Shown: piece after piece, positions 1-11,294 of the stretch
How the letters are laid out: each line of letters begins with the position of its first letter
Numbering within the stretch: position 1 is the stretch's first letter
Origin: Adineta vaga
Taxonomy: Eukaryota > Rotifera
Reading direction: 5' to 3'
Assembly: GCA_021613535.1 (NCBI GenBank)
Contig: CP075494.1
Coordinates: 186,001 to 250,000, forward strand
DNA length: 64,000 nucleotides
The notes under the pieces: model-generated
What the model was told of the DNA's origin: nothing
Seen by the model: the letters and a program-made list of their open reading frames with translations, nothing else
Database searches by the model: none
Translations under genes and position numbers: made by a program

Positions 1-1188
1 TATTAACTTTAAATAAATAATATTCTATAGAAAAAAAACATATTGAGGGTATGAGTATTAAAGTGATATGAAGAATCAAACGCAGATTCACACTTTGACC
101 CATCTCCTCAAGATGATTGGTATTTTAAATATAGATTGTCATCTATGAATTTAAATTGCACAATTATAGGATTGATATGTAATATTGATCATTTTTAAAA
201 TGTAGTGTGAAATAATATGCAACATATTCTCCGTGATTTTTGAAAATCAACCATATTAATGAGAAAATATCTCTGCAATTGAAATCAATAGTTCTTAAAT
301 ATTCCATAAAAGTACATAAAACTTGTTTAAATGGAAGTAAATCTCTTAAATATTCTCTTCGACTGTTCATAAACTAAAGCAAAGACTCTCTTCTAATGAT
401 TTTCGATCTACAACGCTATATCAAAAGGATCACCAAGATCTAGTAAAGTCAGATACCTAATACATTTAATACTATCGAGCACTAACAGTAATCCAAACAA
501 ACACGTAATCCAAACAAACACAAAATACAAATCCTCAAAATGTGTCATATGAACCTTAAAATCATTCTTTATTGAATGTATTAAAAAATATACGCTGGAG
601 TAAATGAGTTCTGTATGTTCGCTCATTTAATGTAAAAGAATTAAATCGGCTTACATAATTACCTGGTTTTTTCCTTTCTTTCCTTTGGATTGTGCACAAG
701 TATATTGAAGATATAATGTATTCAATCTATTTTCTTTTCTGAAGTAACAAAAAATAGTGATACTAAGTCTTTTTCTTCCTACGTCTTATTCATATAGTAA
801 TACGATGTAATAAATGAACAAACTAAGACTGCGATGAAGATATAGTGATGATTAATTTCAATCTTGAGAGTGTGTGCATTTAAAGTTCTGACGCATATCC
901 ACGTTTCTTAGAATTCTGAAAACTATCAAAAACAACCACTGGTCAAGACTTAAGATATAAAATTTGTTTACCATAATTATCTATATTATGTAGATTGAAG
1001 CAATTGTCTATCTTAAATGACATGATCCGCGTCATTCTTATTCAATACTCTGATGAAAATAATTCCGCTATAAATAATTGTATCATCATAATATAAACTG
1101 CCGTTTAGAATGTATATGAATTTGATCTCTTTTCAGCAGAGAAAAATAAATCTATTAATAATTTACACTGACATACCTCTGTCATGAA
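1..1188. other. intergenic, no supported gene
   Basis: AT-rich sequence. Two short minus-strand reading frames (about 70 codons each, near 164-370 and 408-626) have no recognisable domain, and I could not join them by a plausible splice, so I do not call them genes. Confidence 0.4.
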
Positions 1189-1273
1189 ATGTTGTCTTTA
1201 AATGACTCATCCAAAGTGTACGAGAGCGAACAGAAAGTATTTTTACATACGCTCGTTCAGTTTTTTTTCTTCC

Positions 1274-1281
1274 TATATAAG
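1274..1281 (+). promoter_or_regulatory. TATA-like box upstream of the short-chain dehydrogenase
   Basis: TATATAAG lies 55-62 bp before the preferred ATG at 1336, a spacing that fits a TATA box followed by a short 5' leader. It also argues against the upstream in-frame ATG at 1189, which would place this box inside the coding region. Inference from sequence only. Confidence 0.45.
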
Positions 1282-1335
1282 AATGCGGTGTGTTTCATAG
1301 TGCACAACTATTACAGTAAACAAGACATCGTCAGA

Positions 1336-2241
1336 ATGACAGAGCAAAAACGTGTAATTTTAGTGACTGGAGCAAATAAAGGTATTGGTTTGGAAGTTGT
1401 AAAGAAATTACTTGAACAATCTTCTTTAAATACCAATGATATTATTCTTCTTGGTAGTCGAGATATGAAACGTGGTCAAGATGCAATTCAACAATTAGGT
1501 TCTCCACCAAATGTACATTTATTACAATTGGATACATCATCAAAAGAAAGTATTATTGCTGCTACCAATGAAATTAAACAAAAATATAATGGTCATTTAG
1601 ATATATTAATTAATAATGCTGCAATTGCACCAAGAGAGAATACAATTGAAGCAACACGAACAGCATTTGCAACTAATTATTATGGTATTAAAATGCTTAA
1701 TGAACATTTAATTCCATTAATAGGTAAGAATGGTCGTATTGTTAATGTTGCTAGTACTGTTGGTCAAATGGTAGCATATCTTTTTTCAAAAGAACTTCAA
1801 GAAAAATATACATCACCAACATTAACAACACAAGAACTCGATGGTATTGTTGAAGATTTCCTTTCAGCATTCGAATCTCACAATTCTGAACGTATTGGAT
1901 ATTCTTCTGAAATACCTTTTCCAGCCTATACTATTTCAAAAACTGCATTGATTGCTCTTACTCGAAGTCAAGCACGTAAATATTTTAATGATAAATCTGT
2001 ATTTATTTATGCTGTATGTCCTGGTTTTTGTGCCACTGATCTTAATAATCATGCTGATGGAGCTCGATCAGCATCACTTGGTGCCGATTCTATTCTCTAT
2101 CTGATTAATACACCAACAAATGAATTAGAAAATGGTGCATTCTATCTAGATGGTAAAAAACTACCACAAATCTGTGACAATGAAGCTCAAGTAAAAGCAT
2201 TTGTCGAACACTCTAAGACATTATTGAAATCAAAACAATAA
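1336..2241 (+). CDS. short-chain dehydrogenase/reductase, carbonyl reductase-like
   Basis: Single-exon gene of 301 aa for a cytosolic NAD(P)H-dependent oxidoreductase of the classical SDR fold. The cofactor motif TGANKGIG sits about 10 residues in, followed by the NNAA motif, the catalytic Ser in NVAST, the catalytic YTISK (Y-x3-K) and the PG motif in VCPGFCATDL. The length and a long insert before the catalytic Tyr fit the carbonyl reductase 1 subfamily, which reduces carbonyls and quinones. The reading frame is open from an ATG at 1189, but those 49 extra residues are not SDR-like, and a TATA-like box lies inside them, so I start at 1336 (MTEQKR). No break or missing catalytic residue is seen. 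The substrate cannot be inferred. Confidence 0.9.
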   Translation: MTEQKRVILVTGANKGIGLEVVKKLLEQSSLNTNDIILLGSRDMKRGQDAIQQLGSPPNVHLLQLDTSSKESIIAATNEIKQKYNGHLDILINNAAIAPRENTIEATRTAFATNYYGIKMLNEHLIPLIGKNGRIVNVASTVGQMVAYLFSKELQEKYTSPTLTTQELDGIVEDFLSAFESHNSERIGYSSEIPFPAYTISKTALIALTRSQARKYFNDKSVFIYAVCPGFCATDLNNHADGARSASLGADSILYLINTPTNELENGAFYLDGKKLPQICDNEAQVKAFVEHSKTLLKSKQ

Positions 2242-3269
2242 TATTTAAGATGTTCATTATAAAATATATTTTGAACAATAGATTTCACGCCGATTAACAT
2301 ATTATTAATACATAATTATTTCTTCAGTATTTTTTACTGGTCATACTGCAAGGCCGTACATGTATTGCTTATTATAATTTTGAAAAACCTATTTAGAATA
2401 AACGTATCAAATCTTGAGGGTATGGGTGTGAGATTAATAGAATAGTTACACCCTTACCCTCGACCAAACGCTGAATATAATAAAACATAGTCATTGATCA
2501 CTTGATGTTACCCTATTCGTGCTATTCAAGTGTAGAAGAAAATATGAAAAAACAGAATGTTGTTTAATCGATTGAACTTAAAAAAACGATTTTAATGATT
2601 AGACTATTTACAAATTTGATTAAAATCAGATTTTTTCTGGCATTTTGTTTACATAAATAAAGAACGTGATAATACATTTTAAAAAATGTTCGATAAATAT
2701 CAGATCTTCTTGATTAACTGTGAGCAGTAAAGCAGATATACAATAGTTCGAATAGATTATGAGATTAATGAATGGAACCACTGGAATGAAAGATATAGGT
2801 ATAAGGAAAAATTATCCATAATTCGTTCATCATTTTGTTGATCAGATCCTGGCAGAGTTATTTTGTGCATTGTTGAATTACATATAATGTTAATTTTATT
2901 TATTTCAATATAATTCGTCAAAGATTTTCGATTTCAAATGTTCCCATGATTGTTTCACTTGGTATAGATAAACAAGTTTATTTATATACGTTCTTTGAGA
3001 GTAATATCTTTTCGATTTTGATCACCGAAGATACTTGATTCTAATAATAATAGATTATTTAATGAAATGGTTTTCGATTATCGATTGTTGACTCATACTA
3101 AACATAATGAGTATAGAATTATCTATTCAAAAAAATCCTTACAGGTATCCATATTCATATAGTATCTCAATTGAATGAAAAGTATTTGTTTTATATTTTA
3201 GAAAACAAAGATTAGAAAATATGCAATCAGTTACATAATATCATTTATGCAGAAGAACAAAGAAAATTT
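2242..3269. other. intergenic with one hairpin array
   Basis: Apart from the telomere-like hairpin at 2413-2464, I see no gene, RNA or recognisable repeat here. Confidence 0.4.
2413..2464. repeat. telomere-like hairpin array 1
   Basis: A G-rich arm starting CTTGAGGGTATGGGTGTG, a loop of about 15 bases, then a C-rich arm ending ACCCTCG. It lies about 170 bp downstream of the dehydrogenase stop codon. Confidence 0.75.
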
Positions 3270-3470
3270 TTCAAATCAGTTCATCATCTTGAGATAAGAA
3301 ATGAAGAGGCAATAAAGAAATGTTACTAAACTCACACTTGAAGATGGATTTTCTGCGAATTCTTGTCAATCGATTCCAATCCATATAATTCGTATTTTAC
3401 CTTTAAATCAATTACAAAGATTGATTATCACATGTGATCGTTTATCTCTTTTAAAAATGATTGAATTCTA
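3270..3470 (+). pseudogene. F-box/LRR-type gene fragment, broken
   Basis: Two frames together resemble part of the leucine-rich region of the F-box/LRR-type gene at 52751-54667. The first piece reads VHHLEIRNEEAIKKC (compare IDHIQIGNQKVIDKC there). After a stop and a frame change the second reads IRILPLNQLQRLIITCDR (compare LSSILSMEQLKTLIIKCNH). The fragment runs straight into the TGTGGG hairpin at 3471, where homology stops. This is a degenerate relic rather than an expressed gene. The assignment rests on my comparison within the window. Confidence 0.55.
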
Positions 3471-3514
3471 GGATGTGGGTGTGGGTTAAGAAGATATACC
3501 CACACCCATACCCG
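3471..3514. repeat. telomere-like hairpin array 2
   Basis: GGATGTGGGTGTGGG, then the loop TTAAGAAGATATA, then CCCACACCCATACCC. It abuts the 3' edge of the F-box/LRR fragment. Confidence 0.8.
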
Positions 3515-4079
3515 ATACGGACTCTAAAGAGGAAATACAATGATTAACTTGTTATGACAATTTCTTTAATAGATGTTCTCGTATCTTTCAAAATATGATC
3601 AATAAATTCATTTAATTAACAATTTATCTTAAATTCTGAATAATAAGCAAATTTTCGAATTAATACAATAGATACGATTTGATCATAAATGCTTTTTCTT
3701 TATAGTTTAATGATAAAATCTACTATTGGTTTATTTTTATAAATTATGAAACAAACGAAGTGTAATATTTCATTTAATTAAAACATTTTTTCTTTTATGT
3801 ACGTGTTTTTTTCAAAGTCAAGTAAAAAAATGAACTTATATTCTCTTTTAGATAAAAACCATAATTTGACACGTATTATATGTCGTTGACTTTTTTTTTA
3901 AACAAAAATATGACAAGATAAATAAGTTAAATATAAACTTTTTCTATTTTGTTTTATCTAACTTCAATTATTCTTAATTTATTCGTATAGAAAAACTCTA
4001 ATATAGATTTAATGATTACAATTATTATGATAATAATCACAATAAACTTATTGTTTTACTAATATTATAAAGATTGAAT

Positions 4080-5042
4080 ATGTCATTGTTATATATTACT
4101 CAACAATTGACTATTTATATTGGTATTTTTCTTTTAATCATTGGTGTAATTGGAAATGGAATTAATATTTTAGTATTTTTAAAAGTTCGAACATATCGTC
4201 AAACACCTTGTACATTTTATTATCTCATTGGTTCAATGTCAAATATGTTCTATATATTATTGAATATAACTGTTCGTATTCTAAGTGTAGGTTTTAATAT
4301 TGAAGTTACGAATACATCAACTGTCTGGTGTAAAATTCGACAATATTTTCTTGTTTTTCCCGGTATTTTATCAATGCAATGTTCATGTTTAGCTGCAATT
4401 GATCAATTTTTAGTTACATCAAAGAGTATTTATCTTCGATCTTGGAGTCAAATATATCGAGCTCATCGAATTTTGATTATTGTTACTATATTTTGGTGTC
4501 TTCATGGAATTCCTATTCTTATCTTTTTTGAAATTATACCTTCGAATAAAACTTGTTCAAATACAAATTCTATTTATGTTTATTATATAATATTTTATTT
4601 ACTTGGTATTATTTGTGGAATACCAATATCTGTAATGATTTTATTTGGTTATTTAACTTATCGTAATATTCATCAAACATTATGTTTGGCTGAATTACAA
4701 ATAGATCGTCAATTAATACGAATGACTTATACTCATGTTATACTTACAACAATTAGTTTACTTCCTTATGGACTTTTTCAAACGTATAGTTTTCTAACAA
4801 AAATTATTCCTAAAAATACAGATCGTCAATTAATAGAGAATTTATTCTTTACAATTCTTGTTTTGTCAACATATTTATATTTTGTTGTATGTTTATAGTT
4901 TTTTCTTTTATTATTTAATAATTTAAATTTGTTTTTTTAGGGAAGTTGTTATACATTTTTAGTTTCATCAAGACGTTTTCGTCAAAGAGTTAGAAATATC
5001 ATCTGTTCATGTCGACCACAAGTTCAAATACATCCACATTAA
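4080..5042 (+). CDS. rhodopsin-like seven-transmembrane receptor
   Basis: Two exons, 4080-4886 and 4941-5042, separated by a 54-bp GT-AG intron in phase 0 (GTATGT...TTTTTTAG). The spliced product is about 302 aa with seven hydrophobic segments. TM1 carries the class A motif GNGINI, TM3 ends with AAIDQF in place of the DRY region, and a Cys before TM3 (VWCKI) could pair with the Cys of extracellular loop 2 (NKTCSN). The spliced C-terminus reads FVGSCYTFLVSSRRFRQRV, a TM7/helix 8 end that I recall from the expanded bdelloid receptor families. Without the intron TM7 would be lost, which supports the splice. A TTG codon at 4074 precedes the ATG at 4080, and I use the ATG. The ligand is unknown. 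Confidence 0.8.
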
Positions 5043-5302
5043 GATTTATTCTAAGAGTATGAACTAACGTATATTTTAGTTGTGTTTACAATTGAAAATT
5101 CAATTATCTATATGATTGAATACCTTTTAAAACAGAATGTTCGTGTTACTTTCATTTTTCTAAAAGAATTCGTAACAAGTTGACAACCTCAATCTTGAAT
5201 AAAACAAATTATTTCATTTAATCAAATCGAAAATGAAAGAAATCGATCAATATATTCATTCATTTACACGATAGCTTTTTATTTTTGACAAAACTATAGT
5301 AT

Positions 5303-5375
5303 AGAGGGTCGGTGTGCATGTGAGATTTTTTTGTCTTCTCTCACTCTCATCTATAGTTACACCCACATCCTCAAA
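5303..5375. repeat. telomere-like hairpin array 3
   Basis: AGAGGGTCGGTGTGCATGTGAG, a T/C-rich loop, then TTACACCCACATCCTC. It lies just past the 3' end of the broken EGF-GPCR on the minus strand. Confidence 0.65.
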
Positions 5376-5416
5376 CATTCTTATTAACTGTGGATCATCC
5401 AAAAATCTCATGTAGA

Positions 5417-6225
5417 TTACTTTAATCTTTTACATAATTTCGTTTTAATATAAATTAAGAATCTTCCAAAATAAGATATTTCCCAAAAATGTTCCATATA
5501 CAATTTTGATGGTAAAATTGTTGTTAAAAATGGAATAATTAGAACTAAATCTAAAAGGAATTCAAGTATGGTTATTAATTTTCCAATAACAAAATTATCC
5601 GCTGATGAACAAGTAACAATTTGAGTTAAGATAAAATATGGCATTATACATAATGTAAATACTAATGGTAACTAAAAGAAATCTTGATGATTATAGATAA
5701 TTAGTTGTATTGAAGAAAATAATGTCTCATTATGATTTGTGAAATATAATCAATGTTGAATAAGATGATGTAAAATTCAAGTGACAAAAATTAATTGAAG
5801 TATTTTCTTTTTTTGCACCAAAAATATTTATTAAAGTATTAATAATTAGTATTATAATAAATAATAAAATATATGAAATAATTTTTTGTTATACGAATCT
5901 TTATACTGAACACAAGTATTTGAACCATTAAACAATTTAAAATAAAAGCTAGAATTGAAATAATCAATCCAACTATTGTTTCAATCATTTGATGATTTGA
6001 AAAACGTTTATCATCTCCTATACTCAGATACCAAAGATTTTGAGAATATTTTTCTATTTCACAAACAGAACCTTTATAACATCGTGGACAAATACAAGTG
6101 AAATTACTGATGAATAAATTGAATAGAAAACATTGACCATTATTTTGACAAATGTTACTTACACACGATAAAGAATAAGTTGTGTTTAATATATTTATTA
6201 TAAAGAATTTTGAATTAAGATCCAT
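5417..6225 (-). pseudogene. EGF-domain seven-transmembrane receptor, broken
   Basis: The 5' part (6225 to 5842) encodes an EGF-like module with six cysteines (CVSNICQNNGQC, then CICPRCYKGSVC), followed by one membrane segment (IVGLIISILAFILNCLMVQIL). The 3' part (5644 to 5417) gives further membrane helices ending in LPSKLYMEHFWE, a typical last-helix exit in such receptors. The approximately 200 bp between them contain stops in the linking frame, and several expected helices are absent. This suggests an internal deletion and decay. No signal peptide is seen at the first ATG, so a 5' exon may also be missing. Relatives are multi-domain surface receptors; the role is unknown. Confidence 0.6.
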
Positions 6226-6534
6226 TCTTTTTATATGTATATCTTTCAGTTTAAAAAAAAAGAATAGTCATATAGTTGTAAAGAAAAAAGGAAGTAGTAT
6301 GAATGAATCATTTATAAAGATGAACCTAAAAACAGTAAACTATACTGAAAAGGTATCAATCATACATGATTGTATAGAAAAAGAAACATGATACACAATG
6401 AAAGATTAGGAAAAAATATATATTTGCCATAGACTGATTAAAATAAAACATTGACATTCAATTATATACAAAGAAAAAGGTATTTCTTAATTGCAGACAT
6501 TATAGCTCAAAAACAGAAAAAAATTTTGAATTAC

Positions 6535-7385
6535 GCAGGTCGAAAAATCCGGCCCAGCATCTTCCCGGAATTTCATGAAAGCAGTATTCCAGATCGGAAT
6601 TCCTCGGACAAAATCCGTTCGTTTCCGATCACATCCTCACGGAAATCATCGGAAACGCAAAGAAAATCAGCGGATCCTGGACAGGTTTTCCGCATTATTC
6701 CAATCATTTTTTCCTTTACTAATTGCATCATTATCCATCAAAAGCACTTTGAACTCCCATCTACACCCATGCTATTTTACCTAGCATGGTTTAGCCGAAT
6801 TCAGTCATGGATTATTCCGAGGATTAAAATCGGATTTTTAATTCGCTCAAAAGACCTATAAAAAAATCGCTGAGGACGGTTATTTTAGCCGGATTTTGTC
6901 GGAAGTTTTTGGTACCGTATGTATCCGGTTGCTCGGTTGCCGTCGGTTCTAGCTTTGGAAACCATTTGAATTTTCGTGGTTTTTGGTGGAAAATGCAGGA
7001 ATTTGAGGGAGTATTCCGATAAATTGGGATCCGGATGATTCCGTTTTGTTTTTCCTTGCGTTTCCTGTGTGATACGATAAGTGGGGAAAATGTTTATGAT
7101 TTTGTTTTTTTTGGATATTGACGGTTATGATGGGATCCATTCGGGAAGCCATGATGGGTTTTGTTCGGAAGTGGCCGGATCCTTGTCCAGCTTTTTCTGG
7201 TCTGCAACACTGCTTCCATTCTCTTGTGATTTTCCGGTTGGATATGATTGGGACTGGTCGGAAGGCTCCGGAAATGGCATGCTTTCCTGCGGGTTCCTGT
7301 CGGATCCAGAGGCCGGAACGTCCGTCCTGGTTATATCAAGGAAGCATTTGGCAAGTTCAAGTCTCGAGAATGAAATGTTCAGCCT
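6535..7385. other. GC-richer, TCCG/CGGA-dense block of unknown nature
   Basis: This block differs sharply from its AT-rich surroundings. It is dense in TCCG, CGGA, CCGGA and GGATCC words on both strands (for example near 6548, 6603, 6660, 6918, 7028, 7170, 7305). Overlapping frames of 70-127 codons exist on both strands, but none has a recognisable domain. I see no terminal repeats. It may be a relic of a foreign or mobile sequence with different composition. Confidence 0.4.
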
Positions 7386-8195
7386 AATATTCTCTATCAA
7401 TGACAATAATATTCAACTTCAAATTAGGAACGGTATGTGCTATAAAATCTATATGACGAAATAATTAATTAAATAATTAGATTATTATGAAATGATATCG
7501 AGACATCCTTTTTATGTCATTTCAGTATGTATACAATATTATATTATCCGACACATCTACCAGAATTTCAATTATTATTATTATTTTTATTAAGTCCACT
7601 AGAGAGATATGATCAACATGTATTCAATTAAATAATTCAATGATATTGAAAATGAAAAATGTATATTGAAGAAAGATATTTAAAACTGAATTAAAATAAT
7701 TTTAACAAAAAACAAACAAAATAAAAATATCTTTATTCTTAGATGAAGATAAATGATACGCACGTATTACAAAAAAGTAAACTATCTAATACAAGAATGA
7801 TAAGCTGTACAACCGCACACAAAAGCAGGAGAAAAACAAAACGAAAAAAAATTAATTATTACTATTTGTGATAGTGATATTAACGAATTATTGTGGTTTT
7901 TTCTCGACGATACATCGAGTGTTACACCAGCACGATCGTTATAAACAACGATGGTTGTCGCCCACTGTTCATTTTGCCGTTGATTATTTCCAGCAGTTGT
8001 TAGTGTCGGTGATCGTGGTACTAGTGGTAGACCAAGTGCACCTCGTTTACTTATATGTAAACGAGTGAAACGATTCGATGACTCTTAGTCTTTATCTCTT
8101 TTTTTTCTCTCTTAATTCTTTCCCTCGGTATTTTTACCAGAAAAAAGATACCGTTTTCTCTTCCTACAAAAAGATAATATATATATATATATATA
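7386..8195. other. intergenic, with a possible minus-strand exon
   Basis: Mostly AT-rich. Between about 8066 and 7830 the minus strand is open for about 80 codons. It starts with GC-balanced, coding-like text (RGALGLPLVPRSPTL, then NNQRQNEQWATTIVVYND), but no domain is recognised and no start or convincing splice pair could be fixed. A TA microsatellite (about 8178-8195) ends where the Ginger-like transposon begins. Confidence 0.25.
8192..8195. repeat. target-site duplication (TATA), left
   Basis: TATA directly before the transposon end TGTCGG, matched by TATA at 10368-10371. Both sit in TA-rich DNA, so the duplication is suggestive rather than diagnostic. Confidence 0.55.
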
Positions 8196-8337
8196 TGTCG
8201 GAGTTGACTCTTAAATGAATAAGCGTAAACTTTTTATGCACTAATAAATAAGGAATACTTGGTAACTCGTGGATAGTTTTTGTTTTAATTTAACAAAGTA
8301 TTATTTGTTATCTATCGATTCATCATCATATTCGATA

Positions 8338-10135
8338 ATGAAGGAAGCTTTTTACGAAAAACTGGAAGTTTTTTTGAATGATTTGGATGCTAAAAGACAA
8401 GAAAAGTATTTGATAAAAACTGAAACATATGAAAAAATTCTTCAAGAACTTACAACTGAAACGAAACTCGATGCTCAATTTAAATTTTGGGCTAAAAAAC
8501 GTTTTTCTGCTGTTAAAATTAATGGTCAATTTGTCGTACATTCAATCAAAGAGAAATTACCGGTCGTGAAATACGAAAATCTATTTGAAACTGTTCATGA
8601 ATGTCATTTATCGGTTGGGCATATGGGACGTGACAAAACCTGGCATGAAGTAGATCATCCTTAATTTGTTTTGTTTTCTAAAATATGTATTTGAAATTAA
8701 GGTTAAACGACGATATGCTCAAATACCACTTGAATTAATTAAATTATATATTAGTTTATGTGACGAATGTACAACAAGAAAAACCTTTCCTAAACCAATT
8801 ATTGGAAAGCCAATAATATCTATTGGTTTTATGACGAGGTTACAAATTGACCTCATCGATATGAGAAGTACTGAATTCAATAATTATAAATGGATATTCC
8901 ATGGCAAGGACTATTTCACCAAGTATTCCTGGTTGCATCCGATGGAATCTAAAGAAGCTATCAATGTAGCAAATATATTAAAGTCAATCTTCTATCCATT
9001 TGGACCGCCAAGAATCCTTCAGTCCGACAATAGCCATGAATTCACGGCAAAAGTGATCACGGATTTAACAAAGATTTGGCCAGGTTTAACAATAATTAAT
9101 GGGCGTTCGCGACATCCACCATCGGAAGGTTTAGTTGAAAGAGGAAACTCTGTTGTTCAGCAAATACTTGGCAAATGGCTAAGCACAAATAATTCGTCAG
9201 ATTGGCCGTCTGCACTTGGTCCAGTGATGCTGGCAATTAATACTAGCATAGCAAAAAGTATCCACAAAACCCCTTATGAAGTTGTTTTTGGCCAAGTTCC
9301 ACGTGCACACGATGATATATGGAAGTCCATTTTTACTCAACAACACGGTAATGCTAATGAAATTATTTTAGAAGAAAAGTTACCTGATGAAATTGCAAAC
9401 TCAATTAAAGAAACTCACGATGGAAGTGATGAATTAATTACTCCTGAAAGTAATGATTATAATGATTCATCAAATGTAAATGAAGAAATAATTAATGTTG
9501 AACATCAAACTATGGACCAATGCAGTAATAATGTAGATCAAGAAGTTGATGTTGATCATGAAGAATGTGTTGATGGAAATAAGTCAGTTATTGATGATGC
9601 TGATTTAAATCTCCATTTGAAGCCGAATGATAGGCATCGACGTGTTAGAGAAGAAGCTGAAGAATCATATCTCAAAAATGCACAATCACAATTAGTTAAA
9701 TTTAAAATGAATTTAGCTAAACGACAACGAACATATGCTATTGGTGATATTGTTGGTTTAAAAGTTTCAGACGTTGATCGTACAAACACTTCATCTACAA
9801 TTTTACCTTGTAAAATAGTTGACAAATCTCTCCATGATGATCAAATAATGTATACAGTTGCTACTGTAAACGGTATTATAAAAGAACGATTTGATCATAT
9901 GTCATTTTTGGATCTTACCACATCCAACTTTGCATCATTACGTTCTCTTAGTACTGATCAATTACGAGCAATTAGTTTTATTCAAGCTAGTCAAATTTAT
10001 ACAAATTTTAAATCACTAGAAACTTACAAGTGTTCCGGCAATTGTAGCACGAATCGGTGTTATTGTAAGAAAAATAATCGAAAATGCTGTACGAAATGTC
10101 ACCGCGATAATCATTCAAAATGTAAAAATTGCTAG
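8338..10135 (+). CDS. Ginger-like integrase-type transposase
   Basis: Two exons, 8338-8649 and 8702-10135, joined over a 52-bp GT-AG intron in phase 0, give 581 aa. The splice restores the zinc-binding segment: HECHLSVGHMGRDKTWHE runs into VKRRYAQIPLELIKLYISLC and then DECTTRK, an HHCC-type module as in retroviral-like integrases. The integrase core follows with catalytic D in QIDLIDMRS, D in LQSDNSHEF and E in PPSEGLVERGN. A long acidic linker leads to a domain like the integrase C-terminus (YAIGDIVGLKVSDVDR) and a cysteine-rich tail (CSGNCSTNRCYCKKNNRKCC) that probably binds zinc. I start at the ATG at 8338 rather than the upstream GTG. Unspliced, the two frames would look like a broken gene. 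Confidence 0.85.
8650..8701 (+). other. 52-bp intron in the transposase
   Basis: GTAGAT...AATTAAG. Removal joins two offset frames exactly at a conserved block (HE|VKRRYAQIP). The size matches other introns in this window (47-60 bp). Confidence 0.75.
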
Positions 10136-10367
10136 ATTTTCCTTTATATTTATCAACAGTAGATTATAGATTTTTTTTGTTTACTATAGTTGTTTTCTTT
10201 CATTAGTTTGCTTTATTTCTATCTCATCTACTCAATAAAATACTATTTATGATATCGAAAAAAGTTTACGATTATTCATTTAAGAGTCAACTAGCTTCAT
10301 CCTAGTTGATTCTAAAATCAACTAGTTGCCTTTTAAAGACAACCAGATTTTAGAGTCAACTCCGACA

Positions 10368-11294
10368 TATACATATGCTTCGGCTTATACGTGATTTCTA
10401 TCTATTGAATGTATAAAAATCGTATAAATATAAATATTTATTTCTTGCAGTCCACGACATATTTATGTTGAAAAGTCAATTAATATATTTGGTTTATAAA
10501 AAGAAATCGTTTTCCGCAATATGCATACATTCATTACCAAGCAACGTCTATAGTAAGAACCAGTTTTTAACCACTACTTATACAGTTTTAGGATCACAAT
10601 AATCCGCTTGAACTGCTTTTGAATTATCAATACTTAGTAAATCTATACTGTTAAACAAGCCACACTACAAAAAAAAACAGTATGATTCCAAAAACTACAC
10701 AGAAACATTAATCAACTGATTCAATACAATGCATCAAAACACTACTCATATAAAAATCAAACTCATTGAAACCCCATATCAACCCAACAGCAGAAAATGG
10801 TTCTAAACATATCCATTCATCACAACTATATGCAATATCTCCATTAACCTTTGAAATTGCGTCGTTCAAATCCAGCAATCTTCACTTGATTGAAACTGTT
10901 TAAATTTAATTGATTTCGACTTTTTTTAAGTTAAGATTAGCTAAATATAATCAATTTTGAACAAGAAACCATCTGATGAGAACTGCAGCGGATTCGAAAC
11001 TCATCATGGCTGCTAATAAACCCACACCCTCACTCTTATCAGTACACATCCTTCTATTGCAAGACAAGTAGATTGTACTTGTCTTTTCTTCAAGAGATAG
11101 GTCAATCTGTTTTTCGATTGCCATCACAGCTTTGTGTTTATCTTATAGATAAAGTTTTATACTAATATATCTCTATAATTAAGACACAACAGCTGATGTG
11201 TCGGTGTCCTTTAGGCAATGTTACCAAAAACTTGTCATGTCCGTTGAGTAGTCCAAGAAAATGCACAGAGATGTCAAACGAAGTAGGGCAACTG
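10368..11294. other. intergenic, with a weak minus-strand exon candidate
   Basis: Starts with the right TATA duplication (10368-10371). On the minus strand from about 10880 to the stop at 10708 there is an open, coding-like stretch (VNGDIAYSCDEWICLEPF, then MHCIESVD and stop). No upstream exon could be assigned. The rest shows nothing recognisable. Confidence 0.25.

Larger units (their letters stand above)
8196..10367 (+). mobile_element. complete Ginger-like DDE transposon, 2172 bp
   Basis: The ends are perfect 16-bp terminal inverted repeats, TGTCGGAGTTGACTCT at the left and its complement at the right. They have the TGT...ACA form and 4-bp target duplication expected of Ginger elements, whose transposase is related to Ty3/gypsy integrases. 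A second inverted pair (GTTGACTCTTAAATGAATAA, then CGTAAACTTTTT) starts at about 8203 on the left and lies at about 10263-10295 on the right. The right end is therefore about 70 bp longer and carries a duplicated TIR core with a small inner palindrome. The element contains one spliced transposase gene that looks intact, so it may be recent. Confidence 0.8.

Noticed and set aside
164-626. Two minus-strand frames of about 70 codons
   Set aside because: No domain, no convincing splice to join them, AT-driven composition. Most likely chance frames.
1189-1335. Upstream in-frame ATG of the dehydrogenase
   Set aside because: The added 49 residues are not SDR-like and contain a TATA-like box at the expected distance from the second ATG.
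6451-7464. Six overlapping frames of 67-136 codons in the GC-richer block
   Set aside because: They overlap on both strands, share no domain and have no splice or promoter support. The block is reported as composition only.
8650-8701. Frameshift or stop in the Ginger-like transposase
   Set aside because: A 52-bp GT-AG intron restores the conserved zinc-binding block exactly.
9556-9825. Minus-strand 89-codon frame inside the transposase
   Set aside because: Antisense shadow of the Ginger-like transposase.
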